Source of the DNA: Prostheceraeus crozeri
Lineage: Eukaryota; Platyhelminthes; Polycladida; Euryleptidae
DNA length: 64,000 bases
Direction of reading: 5' to 3'
NCBI GenBank assembly: GCA_907163375.1
Contig: CAJQUW010007257.1
Coordinates: 1-64,000, forward strand
Both the position numbers and the translations under genes were made by a program. The notes under the pieces are model-generated. The model saw only the letters and a list, made by a program, of their open reading frames with translations. It searched no databases and was not told where the DNA came from. Each line of letters begins with the position of its first letter. Position 1 is the first letter of the stretch. Below, in pieces: positions 21,122 to 31,815 of the stretch.

Positions 21122-21758
21122 ACCTCCGCTTGTTCGGACAGCGCCTCGCTATGTGTCCGCGAGCTCCGCACGAAAAGCATTTTCGGTAATCTTGCTTATT
21201 CTCTGACCACCTTGGTTGCCTTGAGTTGGAAGAAACTTGAGCCGCGAATGTAACAGAGTTCTGTTCTTCCAGGCTGATCATCATTCTTGATCGTTCCACT
21301 AGATCGGCGAATGGCAAATGCTCAACGGAACTGAGGGCTTGAAGCTGTGTTCTGATAGATTGAGGAAGACCACGGACAAATGCGCAACGAATCCATGCCT
21401 CATTGGTAGTTGGCTGTATCAAATGAGTAAGTCGGCGAATTTCAGCAAGGTAGATATCGACAGTTTCTTCACCACCTCTAACATCGATTAACGAGAACGT
21501 CAATGCTGAGAAACAGTTCTGAGAGAATGCACAATATAAAGCTGCCTTCAATTTGGAATAATCGCTTTTTACATCGTCAGGCAAAGATTCGTAAACGGCG
21601 AATGCACCACCACTTAAAAATAAAGGTACAAATGTCTCCAATTCTTTTACACCTTGTAATCGAGCAACCAATTCGACTTTGCGAATCCATTCAGAGAAAT
21701 CGTTTCCACCATCAAACTGCTTAATAATGTCACCACATTTAACCGATACTGACGACAT
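20961..21758 (-). CDS. Gypsy-like Gag with two zinc knuckles
   Basis: About 265 residues from ATG at 21758; the longer frame from 21791 begins inside the LTR with a non-ATG codon. The capsid-like part includes FDGGNDFSEWIRKVE and a helical region typical of retrotransposon Gag. Two nucleocapsid CCHC knuckles follow: CFSCGARGHIARRC and CANCGGIGHQSNVC. It packages the element RNA into virus-like particles. Its 3' end overlaps pol. Confidence 0.85.
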   Translation of the reverse strand: MSSVSVKCGDIIKQFDGGNDFSEWIRKVELVARLQGVKELETFVPLFLSGGAFAVYESLPDDVKSDYSKLKAALYCAFSQNCFSALTFSLIDVRGGEETVDIYLAEIRRLTHLIQPTTNEAWIRCAFVRGLPQSIRTQLQALSSVEHLPFADLVERSRMMISLEEQNSVTFAAQVSSNSRQPRWSENKQDYRKCFSCGARGHIARRCPNKRRYDARLSEDESKEAMQYCANCGGIGHQSNVCPSEKRSKTSKGGLVLLCRYPSSL

Positions 21759-21777
21759 AGTTCTGCCGGTGATAGCT

Positions 21778-21905
21778 TGTAGTAAGAGCACGCTAGTGTT
21801 CTACAGCAAGACATGTATTGAAAGCATGACAATACAGGCGGCGTTATGAACGCCCAAGTGAACACTGCTTGACCGTCCAGTCATTGACACAATCATCACA
21901 TGACA
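21778..21905 (-). repeat. 5' LTR of Gypsy-like element
   Basis: In element sense TGTCATGTG...CTTACTACA, 128 bp, bounded outside directly by the ~275-bp duplication. At about 128 bp it is short for this superfamily, and no TATA box is obvious in it. Confidence 0.85.
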
Positions 21906-22180
21906 GAAACATGAACGGAAAAATGAGTTCTTTTCGTTCTGTGACTAAATAAAATCTATTAAGAATGGATGCGGATGTCTAGGTGTTACGTGTGATAGTC
22001 AACAAAATAAAAATTAAAAATTGATTCGAAGATAAAAACCATCCGCAATTATATTCAACAGAGACCTTGCCGAAGCAAAATTACCGAAGTCTTGAAATTT
22101 GAATGTTGATATCTTGATACAAGGAATTATACAAATGTAAAACTATCTAGAATAAGTTAAAGCATCATCAACATTTTATT
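21906..22180 (+). repeat. ~275-bp direct duplication flanking the LTR element, right copy
   Basis: Begins at the base after the LTR's ...CATGACA and matches 17659-17934. The two copies frame the retroelement as direct repeats. Confidence 0.9.
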
Positions 22181-22291
22181 AACACTTGTACGACACATAT
22201 AAGGGAAGGATCAATAATCTAATCTACAGTACAAGGTTATGCTTTATAGCGACTGCAGCTATTGTACTACAATATGATCCCGCCATAACGT

Positions 22292-22957
22292 CTACGGGAT
22301 ATAACGTACACATGAAATATTCCTGGCAAAATATCCTTCTTCTTCTTCTTCTAAGTGTCGTGTCGGGGGGCGGGGGGCATGGGTGATCATGGTCCGATGC
22401 CGCTTTCTGGATCTCGCATCGTGCAGTAGCTCCGCTGGTGTCCTTCGCAGACATCCACTCAAATTGTCCGTCAGCTTTTCTCTTTGTCTGCCTCTACTCC
22501 TTATTCCAGCAATTTTTCCGATAGTCACCAGGTTCTCCATGCCTTCTCGTCTCACGACATGATCGAAGAAAATTGCTTGGCTTCTTCTGATATTGTCTGA
22601 GAGGGTTCTTTTCTCACCGACACGTCTCAAGACTCCTTCGTTTGTTATTCTTTCTGTGAATGATAGCCTATCCTCTACATTTTTCTCAGAAGACCACATC
22701 TCTGCAGCATTTAAAATGGAAGTAGCTATTTTATTCAGCGTCCATGCCTCGCTGCCGTATCCTAGAATTGAGATCACCTAGAACTCGTTTTCTGGTCTTG
22801 AAGGAAAATTTTCGGTTGGTTAAGATCTTTGAGATGTCCATGAAGGCCTTCTTGGCTTGAGCGATTCTTATCTTGATTTCTGTTAAGGATCTTCCATCAC
22901 TTGCTAATATGGTCCCAATGTGTTTGAATGTGTTGTTACGTCTTCTTGCATGATGTT
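22292..22957 (-). pseudogene. LINE (non-LTR retrotransposon) reverse transcriptase C-terminal fragment
   Basis: Two frame segments encode the typical tail of LINE reverse transcriptases. From about 22957 to 22780 comes FKHIGTILASDGRSLTEIK and AKKAFMDISKILTNRKF. From 22777 onward in another frame comes ILGYGSEAWTLNK, AAEMW, RVGEKRTLSDNIRR, HVVRREGMENLV and SRGRQREKL. A frame change at about 22780 and loss of the RT core make it dead. The 3' end meets a (CTT)n run and a G-rich stretch at about 22335-22380. Confidence 0.75.
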
Positions 22958-25494
22958 AATTTAACTAATTTACTTTGTTCACCCGTTTGTGCACTGTGAT
23001 TTTAAATTACTGCAATAAAACACACAATTATTTCAAATAAACCCGCTTTTCTCGCTACTTGAAAGTTGCATCTATCATGTTTACGATTGGTTTTTACCAG
23101 ACATTTCTGCAGCTAAATCCATATAATGTGAATTTCTCACTTGTGATCATTGACTGAAACACAATGCTCAATAACAGAGCTGAAGCAAGTGTGGTTGAAA
23201 TAAAATGTCTTTTGATTTTTTCCAATTTGATATGCGACATCAGGTTTACCTACGTGAATTTGACAACACAATACTTGGTATTAAGATCGATTTTATGGTC
23301 ACTCGCACATTCATGCTACAATTTCATGAGCATATTATCGCATATCCTATTTTCTGATTGAGATTTGTTTTCTAATAAACGGAACAGTTTTAAGTGTTTT
23401 AAAACATGACTTTAAGCCATGCTTTTGTGCATGCTGTAGCGTTGTTTTTAAGGTGATTTCAGAGACCTTGTCATGAAGCCGCGTTTCTAGATATGTTTCA
23501 ATAATCAGCCATGTTTTTTAAACATTAACCGAGATACTAGTAATTTGGGAACATAATATAGGCTTGTCGATATGCGCTTGAAGTTTATTTCAATGAACCC
23601 TTAAACCTTCTCTGTAGCTCTTTGAGATGGTCGATTCATTTGAAGAAAACGATACAAAATAGTAAAACAAAATGATCTATTCAGAGTATGATCAGTGCCA
23701 ACTTTATTTCCCCCGAGCTTTCTTTTCATTAAATTCTTATTCATCCTAGTAAAGTTGGGCATCACTTTCCCTATAGTATTACAGATGAAGTTATATCTGT
23801 GCCCACATTGAAGAATCTGTATTATTCTTACAGCTGTCAATGAAGCAAAATATGAAATAAAATATTGCTTTTATTACTTTTACTTCTATTGCATTTGATG
23901 GAGGGTACATGGATGTTAACAGGAAATGTTCTTATAGTTCATTTACAATTGCTGAAATACACATTCTATTTTGCCATAAATCGTTAGTCGTTTCAATCGC
24001 CAATTATCTATTCTATCAGTTACCTATTTGTCTTTACACAGGTTTGATCTTGAACACTAAAGAATTATGAATGAAGCTGATGGGGAGCGTGGAGATGTTT
24101 CGTAACATTCCAATTCAGTCCTTGAAACACATGATCTCATAAATTTTGCTTCTCTTGAAAAATCAGTTTAAAAGCTAATAAATAGTACAGTATGTCACGA
24201 GAGATGTTAAACTGAAATGCAGATTATTGATGTTTTGTTTTTTTATATTTTTGAACAATGTACACATGTATGTATGCATATACTCTACGAGTACGTTTTT
24301 TATCATTGGTCAATCACTTGCAAGTATTTACATTACATCTCTGAAAAACATAAACATTTTCTAGCCAGCTCGGTCTAAATGTACATAGAATCTGTAAGTA
24401 AGTTTGACAGGCACTGACTCTCCGATAGTACATCAAGCGCATTGATCAGCGATTCCCACTTCCGCGAAATCAAAAAATAATCATGAGTTTTAATTGTCTA
24501 TAAAAATTGTCTGCATTAAACTTTCAACTTTAAATCAAAGCTTTAGTCTCATAATGATGCCACAATACATTGCATTTCGAGTGACTTTTGTAACATTGTG
24601 GTTATGCAATAGATAAAATTGCATTTGTTACATCTTTTAGAAGAACCTTGTGAAAGATGAAACTTGCATCTTTGTGGAAGAAAGATTACACATCATTTTG
24701 CGTTAAAAAGTGCGTCAAATGATTACAATGATTCAAATGATTAATAGAGCTCTATTAGCGACGAACAATTGGTGACATTATTGTGATATTCAAACTTGCT
24801 AGAAGTTCTTCAAATCTTCATATTTCGAACTCAAATCAAAACTTTTGGCATTGAATTCATTTAACATCACATTATCTTCTAAATACATGTATGTGAGGGT
24901 AAATTGTCATGACATGAAAAATGTTGCAGGACAATATTTTTAATCTTGCCCTTCTGGGAGTGCAGGATAAATTTCATAGGAATATTCGTATAATCACAAT
25001 GAGTATGGGATATTTGCCATAGATTTAGAAGACAAGCTATTCTATGAAACCCGAGATAGTCGCAAGATAGTGGCAGAAGGGCAAGATTTGTACACGTTCT
25101 TGCCTTCTAGCTTCATGGAATAATTTCCTACTAGCATATTATGATGAATGAAATTTATAGAGCAACAAAAAACGTATGCACAAGTAAAAAAGGATGCACA
25201 ATAGCTGTATAACAATATTTTTTTATAATAATTCATATTTTTTGCACTTAAGCTTGGAGCACATCCTTGATTGAAACATGATATTGATTAAGTTTGAATT
25301 TTCAAAATACTCGTCTGAATGTCTTTCGAATGATAAAAAGTGAAATGAACTTATCATGACTAGCGTTCATCAACAAACTCAAGAGTGACGATGATCCTAC
25401 CAAAACAAAGAAGCAGTATTAATGGTGGAAAATAGTTTTAGCCAGTATTTGTCAGTTTTAGCCGAAAAATGGTGAGTAGTAAGAAAGTGACAAA
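22958..25494. other. AT-rich DNA without recognisable genes
   Basis: No domain-bearing ORF, tRNA or repeat family was recognised. ORFs at 23164-23361, 23601-23840 and 25042-25236 are short and unsupported. Confidence 0.5.
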
Positions 25495-26035
25495 CACCCG
25501 ACCGGCGCGCCCCCTCCCCCTCCCCTCCCCCTCCCCCCCCTCTGGAACGACAGAGGTTGTGGTCTGTCGTGGTGTGCCGGCCAGGTTGGTTCACGTTCAC
25601 AACATGTTCGCTGACTCCCCCCCCTCCCCCTCCCCCCCCCTCGAAAACGACAGAGTGTGAGACTCGGATGTGTTGGTCTCGTATGGGTTGACGTGGCCGA
25701 CCGCCTAGGTTGACGTGGGCGACCGTCTAGGTTGACGTGGGCGACCGTCTAGGTTGGCGTGGTGGAATGGTGAAACGGACTTTAGATTCGTGATCAGCGT
25801 AAAATTCCGCATCGGTATGGTGAATTTGAAGTCAATCGGCGAGAAAAAATGTTTCTTCAAAATTTTGGCAGAGTTAAAATTTGGCACGTTTTGGTATGTA
25901 GCGCCCAAACGAAGCATCGGATGAGAAAACGGAGGCCAGATTCGGATTCAGCGTGAAATTCTGCATCGGTATGGTGAATTTGAACGCCATCGGAGAGAAA
26001 AATTTTCGCTGACTCCCCCCCCTCTGGACCAAAGT
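25495..26035 (+). repeat. Relic of the Polinton-like subterminal repeat family
   Basis: Contains C-rich tracts (CCCCTCCCCCTCC) followed by sequences also seen at 4730-4960 (inverted) and 34200-35000, for example GAAGCATCGGATGAGAAAACGGA, CATCGGTATGGTGAATTTGAA and CGGAGAGAAAAATTTTCGCTGA. A short GTTGACGTGGGCGACCGTCTA unit is tandemly repeated at 25685-25760. No genes follow, so it is a solo terminal fragment or deletion product. Confidence 0.7.
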
Positions 26036-27957
26036 AAGTATATAAGGGAAGTATGGAATCAATGGTTGATTTGTGGCGACAGCTATGATATTACTTTTTC
26101 GCCAGCTCTTATAAGCAGCTTTATTTGATGTCTCAATTGATAACAGAATAGTATTGAAATATTGAATAGAAGGGGCTGAATAGCTATGTCAAAACTATGA
26201 AGTAGTGAAAAATTACATAGTTATCCGTAGCCATCTGGAAGACAAAAACATGAGATGAAGAGCCATTTCTATGGTTAAAATGCTAGATTCGATTTGGCAT
26301 AGAAATTAATTGATTATTTAGGTATAGATGACTACAAACCACTCTATACGATTTAAGGAGGGGGTGGGTTCTTATGATTGCATTCATGTACTGTGTATGA
26401 ACGTGTTTACAAAATTTTGCCCACTGAACATCTGAAAATCTTTGTATCAAATCTAGAAATGCTTCATTTTCTTATTGATAGCCAATTGTACATACATTCA
26501 TTGATTAGTTTTAAATTTCCATTCATGAATGTATGTTGGAAACATGATAAACCTTACCTACATTATATACTCTTAGTCCTATTTTTTTCATCTGATTATG
26601 AAAGCATCCTATGTGAAATTTAACTATTATTTTATTGACATCCTAACATATTATTTTTTTCTTACATCTGAGTATTCCCTCGTATTCCCTTCTATGATCA
26701 ATAGCGGTATTTGATGATCCGTGTTGAGATGACAATTTATAAAGAAATAGTCAAATTCTGAAATGTTGTCACTAAATTATTGATGTATCACGTAAATGAC
26801 TGTTTTTGTTAGTGATGAAAATAATGAAAAATGATGAATGACGCTCCAGCCTTAAGCTGCAGATACTTTATATTAATTGCATTCGAGTATATTGAGCAAT
26901 TAATACAATAGTTCCTCGGCTTTCGGCAAATCACTGAAAAGTAAAATTATATTCACAACAGAAAGAGGAAAGCAACACGAAACATTCAGATGCAGATGAA
27001 AACATTTGTGACGCAGATTTGATTTCATCGGTTGGAACATCATAGGCTGCATCAATTCACAAAAGGCCTACAACCGAAATTTGTGTTATTAAGCTATAGA
27101 ATAAACCACAAAACGTTTCACTTTTGGTTTGATCACTTTTGCAAATCAAATTTCGAGTGCTGTTCATTCAAGTTTTTGTCTAGACGTTGCGAATAATTAT
27201 CAATTAATTCCACCGTACATGTTCATCTGACATCGGTATTAAGCATTTCAAAGTGCAGTATAGAGTACTGAATACTGATTGCCTCATACTGCTTCACGAT
27301 GTTGACAAAAATGCACATATATAGGGATGATCAAAGGTAACTTCCTAAAGCAATATTTCAATTATATTTCAATTTCAATATCCAAGAAAGTAATAGACAT
27401 GAATAGCATTTTTTCAAGACGGAAATTTACTGGGCATTCAAGTTTATGACAAATTATTTTTGGCAGCTAAATCTCTCAGAATTTTTATTATTTCGCTGTG
27501 AATACCCCGCTGTTGCTCCTCTTGCGAGTATGTAGGCTAACTTTATTTTAACAAATTATATTTCACATATAGGCCTACTAATAATTGCTTCAGCATGACT
27601 TCGAAAATTTTCGGTGCGAGCAGGTGAGTGCAGCGCACACCCATAAAAAATCATTGTTTTCATCAGCTAATATCATAAAATAAACTTACATTAGTTATTT
27701 TGGACATTTTCGAATCATGATAAATATAAATTTCGGTTGAAGAAACAGCTTTTCTAAATTGATCAAAATTGATTATTAAGCTTCTGTTAAAGGCTTAAAT
27801 AAAAAATATTGCAACAAATGTGTCAGACTCATCAAAATACAAGTTTGTAGGTAGGCTATTCGATTCCTCTAACGGCCGATGCAGTACAACCAATTATTGT
27901 GATGTAATCAACTAGATCTGTAGGTCATCACTACCACATTGGTTGCCTACCACTGAC
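26036..27957. other. AT-rich DNA without recognisable genes
   Basis: Nothing supportable was seen. The ORF at 26378-26623 has no recognisable domain. Confidence 0.5.
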
Positions 27958-28113
27958 GGTACTTATGGGCTATCTCCCCCCCCAGGTTTTCTAATTTGTC
28001 TAAAATCTACTGATATGAATCAATCGTCACTAAACTTCGGATACACGTACTTAAGCATGTTTTCTACCTAGATGCAAAATTTTATGTAGATCGGAAAGTA
28101 CTTTTTGCATTAG
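27958..28113 (+). repeat. Left arm of an inverted-repeat element
   Basis: Starts GGTACTTATGGGCTATCTCC and runs through AATTTGTCTAAAATCTACTG and AATCAATCGTCAC to GATCGGAAAGTACTTTTT. The reverse complement of 31834-31979 matches it along its length with scattered mismatches. Together they are the arms of a foldback or MITE-like element. Confidence 0.65.
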
Positions 28114-28427
28114 ATACAATAACGTAAAGTGGAGCGATGTCAACAGCTTGCTTGATGTGACTTCGTCTGTTCGAAGCATCATTGCTGATAGTGTGTGCAT
28201 TGTTCTCTCTCCCTCTTCGTCTCATCCACTGCAATTTGAAATCTTCCCACGACCACTACCTTGCCACACCTTTATTAAGCCAAGCATATTAATATAAGGG
28301 ATGTGGTCTGGTCATCATCGCTTGACGAGTTGTCGTGAAATGACTTTGTTAAACTCAAGTGTTTTCTGTTCAGACGATGAGGTCACTGACGAGTCAGATC
28401 AAGCTATCGGCATCGCTGCACTTTAAG

Positions 28428-28439
28428 TTATCGCTCCTA
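28428..28439. repeat. Target-site duplication of the Penelope element, left
   Basis: TTATCGCTCCTA, repeated exactly at 31816-31827 on the other side of the insertion. Confidence 0.8.
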
Positions 28440-28470
28440 TTGACAGTGAGAAGCCGTAAGCTTTTGATAG

Positions 28471-28535
28471 GTTTATTAGCAGCAAACATGTTTCAGTAGG
28501 CAAGCTACCATCATCAGTGACAACGGTCAATAAAC
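28471..28535 (-). ncRNA. Hammerhead-ribozyme-like motif, pLTR copy 1
   Basis: In element sense the 65-nt segment begins GTTTATT and ends AATAAAC, a 7-bp closing stem. It contains CTGATGA, then a stem-loop (GGTAG-CTTGC-CTACT, including one G-T pair), then GAAA, in the order of a type I hammerhead core. Stem III would be ACATGT, self-complementary and too short for one molecule, as in hammerheads thought to act as dimers. Hammerheads are established in Penelope-like element pLTRs. Activity here is inferred, and one extra U between CUGAUGA and stem II is non-canonical. Confidence 0.6.
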
Positions 28536-28574
28536 AAGGATGCAATATATACAGTGCGAATGAGACAAGAAAAA

Positions 28575-30953
28575 TCAATATAGGAAAAGCGGCTGTGATT
28601 GGCTGCGGTTATTCATTAGGTACTGTGAATGAAGGAATGACTTTATGTACAATGATTCAGCAATTTTCGTGTATGGAGTGCGAATGAGAATTTTAAAATT
28701 ATCTTTATTTGGGATGTGAACATGAAGAGATATTTCGGATGCTGGTCGACCTTTCACGTGTTCTTTTATCCTAGTGAAAATATGGCGACGGGTTTCACCG
28801 ACGTAGCATTGACTGCAATGCTCACAAGTATACTTATACACTACGGAAGATAACTCATTGAAAGGAATTTTATCTTTATTGCTTATCATGTTTTGTGTTT
28901 TGTATGTGTTCAAGGCAATTCTTAAAATACTATTTTCTAAAGCACTATTTATGTGGCGAATATTACGTTTTATGCGAGAAAGAAGAGTTGAAACATAGGG
29001 GAGCTTCCAAAATATTTCAGTTTTTTCGCTAGATTCTATTTTAGTCTTAGGATTATCACAACGCTCAAAGACTTTATTTATTCTATCCGGATGATATCCG
29101 TTTTGAATAAAAATATTCCTAACTTTGTTTTTGTTATAATCGCGGTCGGCAGGGAGACTGCTTAGTTTTTGAGATCTATTGTACAAGGCTTTAATCGCGT
29201 TGTTCTTATAAGAGTCAGGACTGTAGGAGTTGCTATGAGTATACAATAAAGTATTGGTTTCTTTTGTTATCCAATTGGTTTCAAATTTGCCATTTTTTAT
29301 GAAAATATTCATATCTAGAAAATTGATAGAGTCATTTATGGGTTCTTCTATCGTAAATTGAAGAGATGAATTAACAGCATTGAGCTGGTCTAAAAAAGTG
29401 AGGGCTTCGGTTCGAGACCGAAAGACTGCTAAAATATCGTCGACGTACCTAATGTAAAAGTCCGGCATTTGCATTTTACTTTCTATAATATTTAAAGAGA
29501 ATTCAGCCATAAGAGGTGCAAGGGAGGATCCCATACTCATTCCTTCTTTTTGAAGGTAGTTTCTACTGTTGAACAGGAACGGCACATTAGTGCAAGCGAG
29601 TTGCAAGAGAGTACGCAAAGTATTATCATTAATAGGAAATCTATCAAAATTGACTAAGCTAATTATATGGTCGATAGTGTCATTGACTGGAATATTAGTG
29701 AAAAGTTGAACAGCATCGAAACTAACTAAGTAAGGATTTTCATACGGAAAATCGAAAGAGTTAATTTTTCTTTGAGCTGTAAAGCTATCCTTAGTTGAAA
29801 AAGACTTTGGCAAAAAAGGTTTTAGGTGAGCAAGAAGCCAGTCGCAAATGTTTTTGCAGAAGGAGTCAGTCATTGACAGGATCGGTCTCATTGGAGGATC
29901 ATTGACGTTCTTGTGCAGTTTAGGAAGACCGTAGAGTCTGCTTGGCTGGCAACCGGTACTTCGCAGCAGCTTGTATTGAGAATCGGTGAGTTGCCTATTG
30001 TTCTTGAGTTGGAGTAGCTTGTTGTTGACTTGAGTTTCCTTTGAAATGAAAACATTCTTCTTATTGGTTGGAATTTGGGAAAATTTAGGTGACTCGAGCA
30101 GTTTCTCCATCTTCTTAATGTACTGGTCTTTGTCCATGAGGACCACGCAATTGCCTTTGTCCGGTTTTGTGATGTAGAGATCCTTTTCTTTGCAGATGGC
30201 CTTGAGAGTCTTCATCATTTGTATGATTTTCCTTGGGATACTTTGCTTCTTCTTCAATATGAGTCTGATTGTCGACTTGATAAGAAACTTCACGTCTTCT
30301 TCTTTTTCTTGTAGTTGTTCGAGGGACTTGATACGCTTGAAAATTGCTTCACCTTCTATCTTGAGCTTCATCTCGTTCGGTTTGCAGGGCCAACACATTC
30401 CAAGACCATATGTCAGCGCCTCCTTCTCCTGATCGGTCAGGACTCTTTTGGACAGGTTGACGATCCTCAGTTTTGTGGAAGGTTCGGGATCAGCTTCAGC
30501 TTGAGAGTGGAATTGTAGATTTTCTAACTTCTTTGAGTGTTGTAGTTTGATTCGATCGATTGTTTTGACATTGGAAGATTGACTTAGGACTTGGATGATC
30601 GGAAGGACATCTGGTTGGCAGGTAATTTCGAAGGTTCTGAGTGCTTCGTTGGTTGATTCGACTTTTGCCATATTCTCATTGTGGACTTTGTGGAGGGTTT
30701 TGAATTGACCTTTCTTTAGAAGATGTTGATGTTGTTTGATCGATCTCGGCAGACGGCATTTCAAGAAATTTGGAATAACTTTCAAATCTAGGCAATCCTT
30801 TGTAAATTTCTGGTGCAGAATTGCCTTTTCAGATTTGAGATAAAGCTTCTTGTGTTGACGGGCAGTTGTCTGATGTTCGATCGGCAGTAGCAGCAAGACA
30901 GTATTGACAGTGAGAAGCCGTAAGCTTTTGATAGGTTTATTAGCAGCAAACAT
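28575..30953 (-). CDS. Penelope-like reverse transcriptase with GIY-YIG endonuclease
   Basis: An intact 792-residue ORF. The N-terminal 60 residues derive partly from the pLTR. A Lys-rich helical region follows, then the family's TKPDKGNCVVLMDKDQY (about 262-278) and RLYGLPKLHK (339-348). The reverse transcriptase shows motif A SFDAVQLF (411-418), motif B GMSMGSSLAP (471-480) and catalytic YVDDIL (503-508). The C-terminal GIY-YIG nuclease has VYKYTC (705-710) and CYVGETRR (716-723) with a Cys-rich insert CEHCSQC. RT and endonuclease together perform target-primed reverse transcription. No stop or frameshift is seen, so this copy may be active. The ATG at 30953 falls inside the ribozyme-like fold of pLTR copy 2. 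Confidence 0.93.
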   Translation of the reverse strand: MFAANKPIKSLRLLTVNTVLLLLPIEHQTTARQHKKLYLKSEKAILHQKFTKDCLDLKVIPNFLKCRLPRSIKQHQHLLKKGQFKTLHKVHNENMAKVESTNEALRTFEITCQPDVLPIIQVLSQSSNVKTIDRIKLQHSKKLENLQFHSQAEADPEPSTKLRIVNLSKRVLTDQEKEALTYGLGMCWPCKPNEMKLKIEGEAIFKRIKSLEQLQEKEEDVKFLIKSTIRLILKKKQSIPRKIIQMMKTLKAICKEKDLYITKPDKGNCVVLMDKDQYIKKMEKLLESPKFSQIPTNKKNVFISKETQVNNKLLQLKNNRQLTDSQYKLLRSTGCQPSRLYGLPKLHKNVNDPPMRPILSMTDSFCKNICDWLLAHLKPFLPKSFSTKDSFTAQRKINSFDFPYENPYLVSFDAVQLFTNIPVNDTIDHIISLVNFDRFPINDNTLRTLLQLACTNVPFLFNSRNYLQKEGMSMGSSLAPLMAEFSLNIIESKMQMPDFYIRYVDDILAVFRSRTEALTFLDQLNAVNSSLQFTIEEPINDSINFLDMNIFIKNGKFETNWITKETNTLLYTHSNSYSPDSYKNNAIKALYNRSQKLSSLPADRDYNKNKVRNIFIQNGYHPDRINKVFERCDNPKTKIESSEKTEIFWKLPYVSTLLSRIKRNIRHINSALENSILRIALNTYKTQNMISNKDKIPFNELSSVVYKYTCEHCSQCYVGETRRHIFTRIKEHVKGRPASEISLHVHIPNKDNFKILIRTPYTKIAESLYIKSFLHSQYLMNNRSQSQPLFLY

Positions 30954-30999
30954 GTTTCAGTAGGCAAGCTACCATCATCAGTGACAACGGTCAATAAAC
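30935..30999 (-). ncRNA. Hammerhead-ribozyme-like motif, pLTR copy 2 (overlaps the ORF start)
   Basis: Same 65-nt fold as copy 1, upstream in the transcription sense. The ORF's ATG lies directly 3' of the GAAAC of the core, so cleavage would fall within the first codons. Confidence 0.6.
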
Positions 31000-31038
31000 A
31001 ATGATGCAATATATACAGTGCGAATGAGACAAGAAAAA

Positions 31039-31724
31039 TCAATATAGGAAAAGCGGCTGTGATTGGCTGCGGTTATTCATTAGGTACTGTGAATGAAGGA
31101 ATGACTTTATGTACAATGATTCAGCAATTTTCGTGTATGGAGTGCGAATGAGAATTTTAAAATTATCTTTATTTGGGATGTGAACATGAAGAGATATTTC
31201 GGATGCTGGTCGACCTTTCACGTGTTCTTTTATCCTAGTGAAAATATGGCGACGGGTTTCACCGACGTAGCATTGACTGCAATGCTCACAAGTATACTTA
31301 TACACTACGGAAGATAACTCATTGAAAGGAATTTTATCTTTATTGCTTATCATGTTTTGTGTTTTGTATGTGTTCAAGGCAATTCTTAAAATACTATTTT
31401 CTAAAGCACTATTTATGTGGCGAATATTACGTTTTATGCGAGAAAGAAGAGTTGAAACATAGGGGAGCTTCCAAAATATTTCAGTTTTTTCGCTAGATTC
31501 TATTTTAGTCTTAGGATTATCACAACGCTCAAAGACTTTATTTATTCTATCCGGATGATATCCGTTTTGAATAAAAATATTCCTAACTTTGTTTTTGTTA
31601 TAATCGCGGTCGGCAGGGAGACTGCTTAGTTTTTGAGATCTATTGTACAAGGCTTTAATCGCGTTGTTCTTATAAGAGTCAGGACTGTAGGAGTTGCTAT
31701 GAGTATACAATAAAGTATTGGTTT
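31039..31724 (-). pseudogene. Truncated second Penelope ORF (C-terminal part)
   Basis: Encodes about 228 residues identical to the end of the full ORF, from ETNTLLYTHSNSYSPDSY to the GIY-YIG tail, without the reverse transcriptase catalytic motifs. At its 5' side the frame reads into the inverted pLTR segment. It is part of the partial tandem copy, not an independent gene. Confidence 0.85.
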
Positions 31725-31747
31725 CGCACTGTATATATTGCATCCTT

Positions 31748-31812
31748 GTTTATTGACCGTTGTCACTGATGATGGTAGCTTGCCTACTGAAACATGTTTG
31801 CTGCTAATAAAC
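31748..31812 (+). ncRNA. Hammerhead-ribozyme-like motif, inverted terminal copy
   Basis: Inverted copy of the same 65-nt fold (GTTTATTGACC ... CTGATGA ... CTGAAAC ... CTAATAAAC) on the plus strand at the end of the element. Confidence 0.6.
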
Positions 31813-31815
31813 CTA

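Larger units (their letters stand above)
17954..21905 (-). mobile_element. Ty3/Gypsy-like LTR retrotransposon with short LTRs
   Basis: A complete LTR-gag-protease-RT-RNase H-integrase-LTR element on the minus strand, about 3.95 kb. The two LTRs are about 125-128 bp and I found only one substitution plus an end difference between them, so insertion is recent. A polypurine tract (AAGGGGAAA) abuts the 3' LTR at 18082-18090. Integrase after RNase H excludes the Copia order. The gag ATG is only about 20 bases from the 5' LTR, and I could not identify a standard primer-binding site. One in-frame stop in pol makes this copy probably non-autonomous. Confidence 0.88.
28440..31815 (-). mobile_element. 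Penelope-like retroelement with tandem and inverted pLTR copies
   Basis: A full 2464-bp unit (28440-30903) is followed by a partial direct copy (30904-31724), then a 91-bp inverted copy of the unit's end (31725-31815). Such tandem plus inverted arrangement is characteristic of Penelope-like elements. The insertion is bounded by a 12-bp duplication. The direct copies differ at hardly any base, for example CAAGGATGC against CAATGATGC, so the insertion is young. It lies inside the right half of an older inverted-repeat element. Confidence 0.9.
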
